Under the pieces are notes generated by a model, which was not told the DNA's origin, ran no database searches, and was given only the letters and a program-made list of their open reading frames with translations. Below are positions 34,596-43,845 of a stretch of 64,000 nucleotides of DNA, piece after piece; within the stretch, counting starts at the first letter, position 1; each line of letters starts with the position of its first letter. Made by a program: the position numbers and the translations under genes. Source of the stretch: Cyclobacterium xiamenense (GTDB lineage Bacteria > Bacteroidota > Bacteroidia > Cytophagales > Cyclobacteriaceae); assembly GCF_009467825.1 (NCBI RefSeq), contig NZ_WIOK01000022.1, positions 1 through 64,000 on the forward strand. The letters run 5' to 3'.

Positions 34596-36536
34596 ATGAA
34601 ACGAATAAAAAATTCAATGGCGCTGCTGGTTCTGGCTTCCCTAACCTGGCTATTTTTTCTGCCCGCATTCGGTCAGGAATCGCCCATGGAGGAGGATTAT
34701 TTCAAGATTTTGCGGGTTGGCGCTCCCGAGGGTCTCTTGTTGGAAGTGGGGGGCTTAACGGTCTTACCAAACGGAAACCTGGGTGTGGCTACCCGAAGAG
34801 GCGATGTATATGTGGTGGAAAACCCGGGCAGTCAGCGGCCTTATTTTAGAAAATTTGCTTCGGGCTTGCACGAAATCCTGGGATTGGTTTACCGGGACGG
34901 CGCGTTTTATTGTTCCCAACGGGGAGAATTGACCAAGCTAGAGGATACCGATCAGGACGGCCGAGCGGATCGGTATACAACCGTTTTTAGTTGGCCGGTA
35001 TCGGGCCATTACCACGAATACAGCTACGGACCCGTGATGGACGAAGCGGGGAACTTCTATGTTTCCGGCAACGTGGCTTTTGGAAACGAGGAATGGTGGA
35101 GAGGGGAAAGCCGGGTGCCCTTTAGAGGCTGGATCATGAAAATCAGTCCGGATGGCAACATGGAGCCATGGGCGACCGGGATGCGCTCTCCTGCCGGGCT
35201 GGGCTACATAGATGGCAAGCTTTTTTATACCGAAAACCAGGGGGATTACATGGCATCCGGAGGGATTTGGCACATCCAAAAGGGCTCTTTTTCCGGGCAC
35301 CCGGCAGGGCTTACCTGGGCGGGGCTGGAAAATTCTCCTGTGGCCCTTAGCGCAGAAGAGTTTCACGCCGTGGTGGATCCCCGAAAGGTCAAAAACGCAC
35401 AAGGGCGGTACATCAAGCCAGAAAATATCGTCGACGAGGATTTCCTGACCCTGTACCAGGCGAAAGAACGCTTGCCGCAAATTACCCTTCCTGCCGTTTG
35501 GTTGCCCTATGGCATTCACGGCATTTCCACGTCGGAGCCCATTAAAATCCCGGAGGGTGCGTTCGTTCCGTTTTCCGGGCAATTGTTGGTAGGAGATCAG
35601 GGACAAAGTAAAATCATGCGGGTAATGATGGAGGAAGTAAACGGGGTTTTGCAAGGGGCATCCATTGATTTCAGAAGTGGCTTTCGGTCGGGCGTGATGC
35701 GCATGGCCTGGGGCTTGGATGGCTCCTTGTTTGTGGGCGAGACCAACCGGGGTTGGGGTTCTGCAGGGGATGCAAACGAGGGCCTGGAGCGGCTGGTATG
35801 GAATGGAGAGGTACCTTTCGAAATCCGGGACATCAAGGCGATGCCGGACGGATTTGATATCCGGTTTACACTCCCCGTTGATCCCCTCACGGCAAAAAAT
35901 CCGGATGCTTACAGTGTAGAGACGTTTACCTATAAATACCACCCCGTCTACGGTAGTCCTCCGGTAAGCAATGAATCGGCAAGGGTTGAGGGTGTACAGC
36001 TTTCAGCCGATGGCATGGGGGTACGCTTGAAAATTACTGGCTTGAAGCGATACCACATTCATCACATTCGATTGGATGGAATTCGCGAACGAGATCGTGT
36101 CCATGCCTTGGTTCATCCGGCTGCATACTATACCTTGAATGAAGTACCAGCGGGTATGCCGCTACAGGCGAATGACATGATTGCTTTTGCATCCCCCTCC
36201 CAATCGGCCCCTGCACAACCGGCGACAGGGTCAGCGGTCTCGGAGGCCGTGCCTGTTGCGGACGGTGGTGCTTCGGAGGTACCGGACGAAGCGTTGGTTA
36301 GCTCCTTGCTTTCGAAGTATACCTGTATCGCCTGTCACAACAAAGATAGCAGGCAGGTAGGACCGGCGTATAAGGATGTAGCGAAGCGAAAGTATACCGC
36401 AGCGGAGATTGTGGAGTTGATCTATACGCCCAGACCGGAAAACTGGCCGGATTATGCCACCCCTATGCCGCCGATGCCGCATGTTCCGGAGGCCGATGCG
36501 TTAAAGATCGCTCATTGGATCAATTCGTTGGATTAG
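34596..36536 (+). CDS. Secreted beta-propeller protein with C-terminal cytochrome c
   Basis: The 646-residue protein has a signal peptide (MKRIKNSMALLVLASLTWLFF, ending AFGQ), a beta-propeller of the glucose/sorbosone dehydrogenase-like class (about 30-440; GLTVLPNGNLGVATRRGDVYVV, TDQDGRADRY, GMRSPAGLGY, LLVGDQGQSKIMRV, GSLFVGETNRGWGS), an Ig-like segment (440-540), an Ala/Pro-rich linker, and a cytochrome c domain with Cys577-Ile-Ala-Cys580-His581 and PMPPMPH supplying Met. It probably oxidises a sugar or alcohol, or passes electrons, in the periplasm or at the surface. ATGs at 34566 and 34581 are also in frame; 34596 best fits the signal peptide. Cofactor (PQQ or none) is not decided by the sequence. 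Confidence 0.88.
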   Translation: MKRIKNSMALLVLASLTWLFFLPAFGQESPMEEDYFKILRVGAPEGLLLEVGGLTVLPNGNLGVATRRGDVYVVENPGSQRPYFRKFASGLHEILGLVYRDGAFYCSQRGELTKLEDTDQDGRADRYTTVFSWPVSGHYHEYSYGPVMDEAGNFYVSGNVAFGNEEWWRGESRVPFRGWIMKISPDGNMEPWATGMRSPAGLGYIDGKLFYTENQGDYMASGGIWHIQKGSFSGHPAGLTWAGLENSPVALSAEEFHAVVDPRKVKNAQGRYIKPENIVDEDFLTLYQAKERLPQITLPAVWLPYGIHGISTSEPIKIPEGAFVPFSGQLLVGDQGQSKIMRVMMEEVNGVLQGASIDFRSGFRSGVMRMAWGLDGSLFVGETNRGWGSAGDANEGLERLVWNGEVPFEIRDIKAMPDGFDIRFTLPVDPLTAKNPDAYSVETFTYKYHPVYGSPPVSNESARVEGVQLSADGMGVRLKITGLKRYHIHHIRLDGIRERDRVHALVHPAAYYTLNEVPAGMPLQANDMIAFASPSQSAPAQPATGSAVSEAVPVADGGASEVPDEALVSSLLSKYTCIACHNKDSRQVGPAYKDVAKRKYTAAEIVELIYTPRPENWPDYATPMPPMPHVPEADALKIAHWINSLD

Positions 36537-36695
36537 CGAACAAATTGAATGCGGAAGGGTTTACGTCGTTCCCGCAATAAGTGGTCGTATCAACGCTTTT
36601 TTGTGCGTGTGTACCGTTTGGGAGAGTGTGGTAGGTCTTAATTCGTGTGGTATTCGTTGCGGCTAGTATGCCTACAAGCGAGTTGCTGAAAAAAA

Positions 36696-38231
36696 ATGAT
36701 GGTAAAAAGTAGAAAATGGATCGTATTTTTGACAGGTACGTTGTTAGTTGTTTTGGCACTTGTCAGTTATTTTCTAATTAGTCCCTCCGGTTATCCCAGC
36801 GTCTACAGGGTAATTTACTACGGGATTGAAAGATCTCCCAGTTGGTCTGCTTCTTTAGATGGGGTTGGATCTTTTTCTTCACCACGAGTGACCGATTTAA
36901 ACAAGGATGGTGTTGGCGATATTGTACTGGGTGCGGGACGGCAAGAGTTTCAAGAATCCGATACGGCGGTTACCGCCCTGGACGGGAAAACAGGCGATGT
37001 GATTTGGAAAAGCGCTGCGGAGAATCAGGTGTTTGGATCGCCATTATTCCACGACATTACCCAAGACGGTGTGAATGACGTACTGATCAGTGGCAGAAAT
37101 GGAATCTTTAAGGCAATAAATGGAGTTAACGGAGAAGTTATTTGGAACTTCTCGGATTTGGTAGACAAGGCAACCATCGGAAAAAAGTACTTTAATTTCT
37201 ATAACCCTCAGTTAATACCCGATCAGGATGGGGATGGTTTGCGTGATGTTCTGGTAGCAAACGGAGGCGATGTCTTGAAGCAACCTTTCGATGAAGATCG
37301 ACCGGTAGGCCACCTTTTGGTAATAAGTAGCGAAACGGGTAAAATATTATCGGAGGCGCCAATGCCTGATGGCAAAGAGACCTATTTATCTGCGGTTCTA
37401 TCAAGCGGGTTGGAGAGTGAAGAAGTAGCGATTGCTTTTGGCACGGGTGGAGAAACGGTAGGCGGTAGTCTTTACCTGTGTACGTTAGCAGATGTATTGG
37501 CAGGAAACCTTTCAAGGGCGGTTCAAGTAGCATCAAACGAAAGCAAAGGGTTTATTGCTCCCCCGGTTTGGGTGGACCTCACCGGGGACGGCAGGGAAGA
37601 TTTGGTGGCCGCCTCGGTAGATGGAGACGTGTATGCGTTTGATGGAAAAAGCAAGGCATTACTATGGAAAACAGCGATTCAAGGTACCGAGATTTACAGC
37701 ACACCCGCAATTGGGTTTTTTAGAAACAGAGATACACCTGGTGTCTATGTTACTTCCGCTATAGGCACCTGGCCAAACCTGGGCTTTTCGAAACACAGCC
37801 TGTTGGACGGGGCGAGTGGAGAGATGCTACAAACCGATACCTTGGGATATTTTCAATCCAGCTCCCCGGTAGTTGTCGATTTAAATGGCGATGGGTTGGA
37901 TGAAGTACTGCTCAGCGTCAATTACGAAAGCTTCTCGGAGGAAGGGAAAAAAATATATCAAAACACCCTTTTTCTGGTGGATTTTTCAACAAATAAAAAA
38001 TTTGAACTTCAGGTGCCTCTTGATGGGCAAAATATAGCGTCTACTCCATGGCTGGGAGATTTGGATGGGGATGGGAATTTGGATATCGTTTTTTGTCATA
38101 GTACCAACCCCACCAAGGAATACGCTTTCGACGGCATGAGCGTTCACCGCATTAAAACGAAGGTTGCCATCGAGACGCCGATTATTTGGGGAGCTTACAT
38201 GGGAAACGAAGGGAATGGAAGGTTCAACTGA
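36696..38231 (+). CDS. FG-GAP/VCBS-repeat beta-propeller protein
   Basis: The 511-residue protein has an N-terminal membrane anchor or signal (VFLTGTLLVVLALVSYFLI) and a propeller of FG-GAP/PQQ-like blades. The calcium-binding D-x-D/N-x-D-G loops recur: DLNKDGVGDIV, DITQDGVNDVL, PDQDGDGLRDVL, DLTGDGREDLV, DLNGDGLDEVL and DLDGDGNLDIV. Between them are WKS/WKT blade segments. The fold fits a surface or periplasmic ligand-binding protein. Two ATGs overlap at 36696 and 36699. It lies 382 bases upstream of susC; promoter sharing is unclear. Confidence 0.85.
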   Translation: MMVKSRKWIVFLTGTLLVVLALVSYFLISPSGYPSVYRVIYYGIERSPSWSASLDGVGSFSSPRVTDLNKDGVGDIVLGAGRQEFQESDTAVTALDGKTGDVIWKSAAENQVFGSPLFHDITQDGVNDVLISGRNGIFKAINGVNGEVIWNFSDLVDKATIGKKYFNFYNPQLIPDQDGDGLRDVLVANGGDVLKQPFDEDRPVGHLLVISSETGKILSEAPMPDGKETYLSAVLSSGLESEEVAIAFGTGGETVGGSLYLCTLADVLAGNLSRAVQVASNESKGFIAPPVWVDLTGDGREDLVAASVDGDVYAFDGKSKALLWKTAIQGTEIYSTPAIGFFRNRDTPGVYVTSAIGTWPNLGFSKHSLLDGASGEMLQTDTLGYFQSSSPVVVDLNGDGLDEVLLSVNYESFSEEGKKIYQNTLFLVDFSTNKKFELQVPLDGQNIASTPWLGDLDGDGNLDIVFCHSTNPTKEYAFDGMSVHRIKTKVAIETPIIWGAYMGNEGNGRFN

Positions 38232-38612
38232 ATCAACCAACGTATTAAAGGGTTCCCTGTTAATTTCTACGATTTTCTATCTATTTTAATAAAAAATTCG
38301 TAAACTTAAAAACTTTATAAAAGCTATTCGGTTATATCGTTAGCTCAAGCCTATTCGAGTCAATTAAACCTAATTTAAAATGATTACCAAAACAGCCCAA
38401 AGACCATCGGTTTTCACCGGTTTCCACTCTCGGTATTTATTTATTACCTACCAGTTTTTTGAGTGTTGATTTTCTCCCTTGTAAAGTTTATTTACGTTTT
38501 TTGTTTTCGTATGCATGCCATTTAATGGTTTGTTACTATTCTTTTGTTGAAAAATTCCACGTTCGGTGGGTCACAATAGCAATTACACAATTATTAACCT
38601 AATCTTACACAT
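38232..38612. other. Leader region upstream of susC, no gene seen
   Basis: This 381-base AT-rich gap holds no coding frame that I can support. It must contain the susC/susD promoter. Near matches to TAnnTTTG exist (for example TTCTTTTG around 38540) but none is perfect with a spaced TTG, so no site is called. Confidence 0.4.
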
Positions 38613-41600
38613 ATGCTGAAAAATTACAAAGTTGTTTTGTTAACCTTGCTCGTTGGCGTGTTAAGCACGGCGATGGTGTTTGGCCAGCGAGAAGTATCCG
38701 GAGTAGTTTCGGATGATTTTGGTGATCCGCTCCCCGGGGCGGCTGTTTTGGTAAAGGGTACTTCCACCGGCACGGTGACGGATATCGATGGTCAGTTTAC
38801 GATTTCTGTTCCTGGGAGCGATGCGGTGTTAGTCGTGTCCTTTTTAGGGTATATCAACCAAGAGGTTGAAGTTGGAAATCAGAGTTCTCTCGATATTCAG
38901 CTGGAGCAGGCCATTAGTGGTCTGGATGAAGTGGTGATTACCGGGTATGGAGCTCAGTCTCGTCGAGAAATTACCGGCGCGGTAACGTCAGTGGACTCGG
39001 AGGAATTGCTGAAAATTCCTGCCACTACCTTTGCGCAACAATTACAAGGTCGTGCTGCAGGGGTAAATATTGTTAACGATGCCACTCCCGGCGGAAATGC
39101 AACGGTGCGGATTCGGGGCTTTGGCACCATCGGTAACAACGACCCCTTGTATGTGATTGACGGAGTACCTACCCAAAATCAGGGTAACCTCAATCCCAAT
39201 GATATCGAAACCATTCAAATTTTGAAAGATGCGTCCGCAGCGTCTATTTATGGATCGCGGGCTGCGAATGGCGTAATCATTATCACAACAAAGCGAGGGA
39301 AAGTAGGGAAACCTACAATTTCTGTAAACTCCTTTTATGGAACCCAAACCCCTGACGGAACGCCAGAGGCGTTGAATGCAGAGGAACTTGGACGATACAT
39401 CTTTTTGGCAAACACCTATGCGGGGAGAAGTACGGAACACGGTCAGTACAGGTATGGCCCTAATGGAGAAGTAATACTACCCGATTACGTGTTTCCAAGC
39501 GGTGCTATGGAAGGAGATCCTGGGGTTGATCCGGCCTTGTACGCTTTAGAGCCAGGGAATATTTATCCCATTACCCGAGCAGCTGATACGGATTGGTGGG
39601 CTGAGTCTACCCGGTCCGCTCCCATTCAGAGCTACCAAATCACTGCAAACGGCGGTACGGAAAACGGACGTTACGCCTTGTCGCTTAACTATTTCAACCA
39701 GCAGGGTGTGGTGAACGATATCGGTTACGACCGCTACTCGCTACGGGCAAATACGGAATTTAAAGCGCTGAACAATAAACTGACGGTTGGAGAAAATTTG
39801 TCTGTCTCCTTCGATGTGAGAAAGGGCGGTTTTGGGAATAACCAGGAACAAAACGCCGTTTCCGGAGCCTATAAACAACATCCGTTGTTGCCGGTGTACG
39901 ATATCATGGGTAACTTTGCGGGAAGTCGTGGGGCCAATTTAGGAAATAACTTTAATCCTGTGGCGGTTTTGGCCAGGCAACAAGATAACCGAAATTTTAG
40001 AATCCGTGGGTTTGGTAACGTATACGCTTCGTACGATTTTACAGAAGATTTGATTTTTAAAACCAGTTTTGGATTCGATGGAACCAATCGTCGTGGAAGG
40101 TTTTTAGGAAGGCCTCAGCCGGAATACGTGGAGGGTAACTTTATCAACTCTTCAACTGCGGAAAACCAATACTCCTTACAATGGGTATGGACGAATACAC
40201 TTAGCTGGTCCAAAACTTTCAACGATGTGCACAAATTTGATGCCTATGTAGGCACCGAGGCGATACGCGAATTTGGTGAGATCTTTGGTGCATCCAGGCA
40301 GCGGTTCGCTTTCCAAACCACCGACATCCTGAGTTACCTTGATTTGGGTGATCCCACAACCGCATCCAACTTTGGTCGGGTGGATACCGATTACCGCTTA
40401 TTTTCCACCTTTGGCCAGTTTAACTATTCCTACGAAGGAAAATACCTGGTGCAGTTTATTTTGAGAAACGATGCTTCTTCCAGATTCCTTGCAGCTTCCA
40501 GGAATGCGACCTTCCCGGCATTCAGTTTGGGATGGAGGCTTTCGGATGAAGCGGTTGTAGCGGACGCACTTCCTTTTGTTTCGGATATGAAATTGAGGTA
40601 TGGATGGGGACAGACAGGTAACCAGGCCATTGGTGATTACAACGCCTACACAACCTACCGATCCAATATTTTCAATGCAGGCTATCCAATTGACGGGTCC
40701 ACGACAAATCCGGTTATTGGTTTCGATGCTGCTCGATTTGGAAATCCAGATGCACGATGGGAAACAACTACTTCCAATAACCTTGGTTTGGATGTAGAGA
40801 TGCTGGATGGCAAATTCTTTTTCGAATTTGACCTTTGGAACCGGGTGACCTCGGACATGTTGTTTGTGCCCCCCATTAGCTTTGCGCACGGAGATGCTAC
40901 CGCCCCTTCATTTAATGTGGGTCAAATGACCAATAAGGGGTACGACCTGAACATTGGGTACAACAACACACTTGGTAGTGATTTTAGGTACAGCGTTTCG
41001 GGTAACTATTCCGTATACCGCAACACCGTAGACAGGTTGGATGAAAGTGAAGAAACGATTTTCTTTGGCAACACATCCAGGGTTCCGGCCGTTACGGTGA
41101 CACAGGCGGGTCTTCCCATCTCATCCTTCTTTGGCTACAATAACCTCGGTATTTTTCAGTCACAGGAGGAAGCGGATAGCCATCCTCCCTATGGAGATTA
41201 TAATGCTCCCGGGAAATTTAAAGTGGAAGATGTAAATGGAGACGGTGAAATCACGGATGCTGATCGTACGATCATCGGTAATCCACACCCGGATTTTGTA
41301 TTTGGTATAAACCTTAATTTGGGGTATAAAAACTGGGATCTGAACGTGTTTGGCAATGGTTCAATTGGTAACGATGTATTTAATTACGTGAGGTATTTTG
41401 CTGATTTCAATACCTTTCAGGGGAACCGGTCAACGAGAGCCTTGTATGAAGCCTGGCAACCCAACAATCCATCCGGTACCACCCCAATTATGGATGCCAA
41501 TGACCAAATCAGTAGTAGACCTTCCAGTTATTTTATTGAAGACGGATCGTATTTTAGATTTAGAAATATCCAGCTAACCTATGCCCTGCCTAAGACCGCA

Positions 41601-41783
41601 TTGGATGCGGTAGGCTTGTCGAATGCTTCGATTTATTTTCAAGGACAAAATTTACTCACGTTTACCAGCTACACGGGGTTAAATCCTGAAATTCAAACAG
41701 GAACGGATAACACCTTGGGTTTTGACGGGGGCTATATGCCGGTTTCCCGAAACCTGATTCTTGGTTTAAATCTTACGTTTTAA
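38613..41783 (+). CDS. SusC/RagA-type TonB-dependent outer-membrane transporter
   Basis: The 1056-residue protein has a signal peptide (LLTLLVGVLSTAMVFGQ), an N-terminal carboxypeptidase-like domain (REVSGVVSDDFGDPLPGAAVLVKGTSTGTVTDIDG, residues 26-110), the TonB-box region DEVVITGYG, a plug (IRGFGTIGNNDPLYVIDGVP, ILKDASAASIYGSRAANGVIIITTKRG), and a long barrel ending RNLILGLNLTF with the terminal Phe. It is a typical SusC that imports oligomers bound by the SusD next to it. The start is the only reasonable ATG before the signal. It is followed by susD after 12 bases. Confidence 0.97.
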   Translation: MLKNYKVVLLTLLVGVLSTAMVFGQREVSGVVSDDFGDPLPGAAVLVKGTSTGTVTDIDGQFTISVPGSDAVLVVSFLGYINQEVEVGNQSSLDIQLEQAISGLDEVVITGYGAQSRREITGAVTSVDSEELLKIPATTFAQQLQGRAAGVNIVNDATPGGNATVRIRGFGTIGNNDPLYVIDGVPTQNQGNLNPNDIETIQILKDASAASIYGSRAANGVIIITTKRGKVGKPTISVNSFYGTQTPDGTPEALNAEELGRYIFLANTYAGRSTEHGQYRYGPNGEVILPDYVFPSGAMEGDPGVDPALYALEPGNIYPITRAADTDWWAESTRSAPIQSYQITANGGTENGRYALSLNYFNQQGVVNDIGYDRYSLRANTEFKALNNKLTVGENLSVSFDVRKGGFGNNQEQNAVSGAYKQHPLLPVYDIMGNFAGSRGANLGNNFNPVAVLARQQDNRNFRIRGFGNVYASYDFTEDLIFKTSFGFDGTNRRGRFLGRPQPEYVEGNFINSSTAENQYSLQWVWTNTLSWSKTFNDVHKFDAYVGTEAIREFGEIFGASRQRFAFQTTDILSYLDLGDPTTASNFGRVDTDYRLFSTFGQFNYSYEGKYLVQFILRNDASSRFLAASRNATFPAFSLGWRLSDEAVVADALPFVSDMKLRYGWGQTGNQAIGDYNAYTTYRSNIFNAGYPIDGSTTNPVIGFDAARFGNPDARWETTTSNNLGLDVEMLDGKFFFEFDLWNRVTSDMLFVPPISFAHGDATAPSFNVGQMTNKGYDLNIGYNNTLGSDFRYSVSGNYSVYRNTVDRLDESEETIFFGNTSRVPAVTVTQAGLPISSFFGYNNLGIFQSQEEADSHPPYGDYNAPGKFKVEDVNGDGEITDADRTIIGNPHPDFVFGINLNLGYKNWDLNVFGNGSIGNDVFNYVRYFADFNTFQGNRSTRALYEAWQPNNPSGTTPIMDANDQISSRPSSYFIEDGSYFRFRNIQLTYALPKTALDAVGLSNASIYFQGQNLLTFTSYTGLNPEIQTGTDNTLGFDGGYMPVSRNLILGLNLTF

Positions 41784-41795
41784 ATTTAATCGACG

Positions 41796-43550
41796 ATGAA
41801 CTTATTAAAAAAATATAGAAATATTGGTGTTGGAGCAGTAGTCGCAGGGGCGCTAACCTTTGCTTGTAGCGATGAGTTTCTAGAGACGGTTCCCCAGGGA
41901 CAGTTTAGCACCGTAGCGATTGCCAATGCAGATGGCGTTGAAGGTCTTTTATTGGGGGCCTATGCCATGATGTCCGGTTTTGGTTTGGACGGTCAGCCGC
42001 AATGGAACAACGACATCCACAATTGGGTCTTTGGTGGAATCACCTCTGATGATGCTTACAAAGGTACAGATGCAGGTGACCAGCCAGAACAGTCATTTCT
42101 GGAAGCCTATGATTTTCAGGCGACCAATACGCACCTCCGGAACAAGTGGAGAGGCGTGTACAAGGGTGTCGCACGAACAAATGACGTACTCAACACACTG
42201 GCTGAAGTAGAAGATATTTCGGATAGTAGAAGGCAGCAAATCATTGCTGAGGCGCGTTTTTTGCGTGGATTTTACCACTTCGAGGCGCGAAAAATGTGGC
42301 GTGCTGTTCCCTATATTGACGAACAGACCTTTGTATTGAATGACCTTGAAAGCTCCAAGGTGCCAAATGATCGGGAGATTTGGGCGGATATCGAAGCAGA
42401 TTTTGAGGCAGCCATGAATGTGTTGCCTGCCTCCCAGTCTGAGGTAGGTAGGCCCACGCGTTGGGCGGCTATGGCATTTCTTGCCAAAGCAAAGATGTTT
42501 CAGGGTTGGGATCAAAACACCGGACAGGCCAACACGGCCAAATTACAGGAAGCGAAGGTTTTATTGGATCAAATTGTAAACTCGAATGAGTTTGAGTTGG
42601 TGCCTAACTTTGAAGACAACCACTTGGTAGCTACGCGTAATAATCAAGAGTCCATTTTTGAGATTCAATTTGCCATTACCAGTGCGAATGCTGATAAAGC
42701 CAATGCTGGGGTTGGTTTGGCTCATCCCTACACTGACCCCTGGGGATGCTGTGGTTTTTACCAAGCCTCTCAGAATTTGGTAAATGCGTTTAAGACGACG
42801 GAGAATGGATTACCGATGCTGGACGATTTTAACGAAGTGAGCGTTACCTGGGAAACGGAGTATACAGGACCGTTGGATCCTCGAATTGACCATACCCTGG
42901 GTCGGCCTGGTATTCTTTACAAAGGATTTAAAATCCACCAAACGGATTTCATTCGGGACTTGGGCTATGCGGGTCCATACTCTCCGAAAAAGCACGTAGC
43001 AGAGCCCGAAGCGCATGGTATCGGAGGTTGGCAGAACCTCTCTTCCAATAATTACCGAATCATGCGGTATGGTATGGTACTATTATGGCTGGCAGAGGTA
43101 GAAGTGGAATTGGGTAATCTCGAAAGAGCAAGGGAATTGGTGAATATGATCCGTGAACGCGCCGCCAATCCGGAAGGGTTTGTTCCACGGGCGATTCAAG
43201 GTGCCGAACGAAACGACTTTACCATTGTGGAAGGTGAGCCTGCTGCGAATTACGTAATTTCCACCTACGATGCTCCCTGGACAGATCCGGATGTGGCACG
43301 AGCGGCTGTTCGCATGGAAACTCGTCTGGAATTTGCCATGGAGGGGCACCGTTACTTTGATTTGCAGCGTTGGGGTATTGCCGCAGAAGTGCTGAACGAT
43401 TATCTGGAAGTGGAAGGTACACGAAGGTCCTACTTGTCCGGACGACGCTTTACGAAAGGAACGCACGAATACTACCCGATACCTTTGGAGGCGATCGAGC
43501 GCTCATTTAAGGATGGAGCACCCACACTTACCCAGGATCCTGCTTATTAA
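41796..43550 (+). CDS. RagB/SusD nutrient-binding lipoprotein
   Basis: The 584-residue lipoprotein has its lipobox Cys at residue 24 (TFAC) and the SusD sequence pattern: SDEFLETVPQGQFS, KWRGVYKGVARTNDVL, AEARFLRGFYHFEARKMW, RPTRWAAMAFLAKAKMFQ, YRIMRYGMVLLWLAEVEVELG, RMETRLEFAMEGHRYFDLQRWG and HEYYPIPLEAIE. It is surface-exposed and caps the SusC partner. The substrate is not predictable. The gene is followed by a strong terminator. Confidence 0.97.
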   Translation: MNLLKKYRNIGVGAVVAGALTFACSDEFLETVPQGQFSTVAIANADGVEGLLLGAYAMMSGFGLDGQPQWNNDIHNWVFGGITSDDAYKGTDAGDQPEQSFLEAYDFQATNTHLRNKWRGVYKGVARTNDVLNTLAEVEDISDSRRQQIIAEARFLRGFYHFEARKMWRAVPYIDEQTFVLNDLESSKVPNDREIWADIEADFEAAMNVLPASQSEVGRPTRWAAMAFLAKAKMFQGWDQNTGQANTAKLQEAKVLLDQIVNSNEFELVPNFEDNHLVATRNNQESIFEIQFAITSANADKANAGVGLAHPYTDPWGCCGFYQASQNLVNAFKTTENGLPMLDDFNEVSVTWETEYTGPLDPRIDHTLGRPGILYKGFKIHQTDFIRDLGYAGPYSPKKHVAEPEAHGIGGWQNLSSNNYRIMRYGMVLLWLAEVEVELGNLERARELVNMIRERAANPEGFVPRAIQGAERNDFTIVEGEPAANYVISTYDAPWTDPDVARAAVRMETRLEFAMEGHRYFDLQRWGIAAEVLNDYLEVEGTRRSYLSGRRFTKGTHEYYPIPLEAIERSFKDGAPTLTQDPAY

Positions 43551-43583
43551 TAAAGTTAGATTTAGGAAATTTGGGAAAATAGT

Positions 43584-43617
43584 AGAAAAGTGAGGGACAC
43601 CCTCACTTTTCTTTTTA
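43584..43617 (+). terminator. Strong intrinsic terminator after susD
   Basis: A perfect 13-base stem (43584-43596 with 43600-43612) with a three-base loop ACA is followed by T5. It ends the susCD transcript 33 bases after the stop. Confidence 0.92.
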
Positions 43618-43810
43618 TCAGCCTATCGGTAAAATCCGGTCAATGCTGAACTGCTGCCACACATTTTTGCCCATCCGTTTATTTTACGACCGGCTGGTTT
43701 CTAAAGAAGAGCAGGACGAATGATCGTTACACACGGTGTTGGCATTTGACCTGATATCAATGATCCGATGTTCCTGCCTAAAGCCGGTTCAATGCCGATC
43801 AAAGCTTAAT

Positions 43811-43841
43811 TTGTTGGCGATGATGAAAAGTAATAAATTTG
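43811..43841 (+). promoter_or_regulatory. Bacteroidota promoter TTG-N20-TAAATTTG
   Basis: TTG at 43811 and a perfect TAAATTTG at 43834-43841 are spaced by 20 bases, the canonical Bacteroidota sigma-A arrangement. The ATG at 43846 is only five bases further on, so transcription would begin at or next to the start codon, suggesting a leaderless or nearly leaderless mRNA. Confidence 0.65.
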
Positions 43842-43845
43842 CACT

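Noticed and set aside
36540-36695. Possible regulatory RNA in the gap before the FG-GAP gene
   Set aside because: Only a weak imperfect inverted repeat is visible; nothing firm enough to call.
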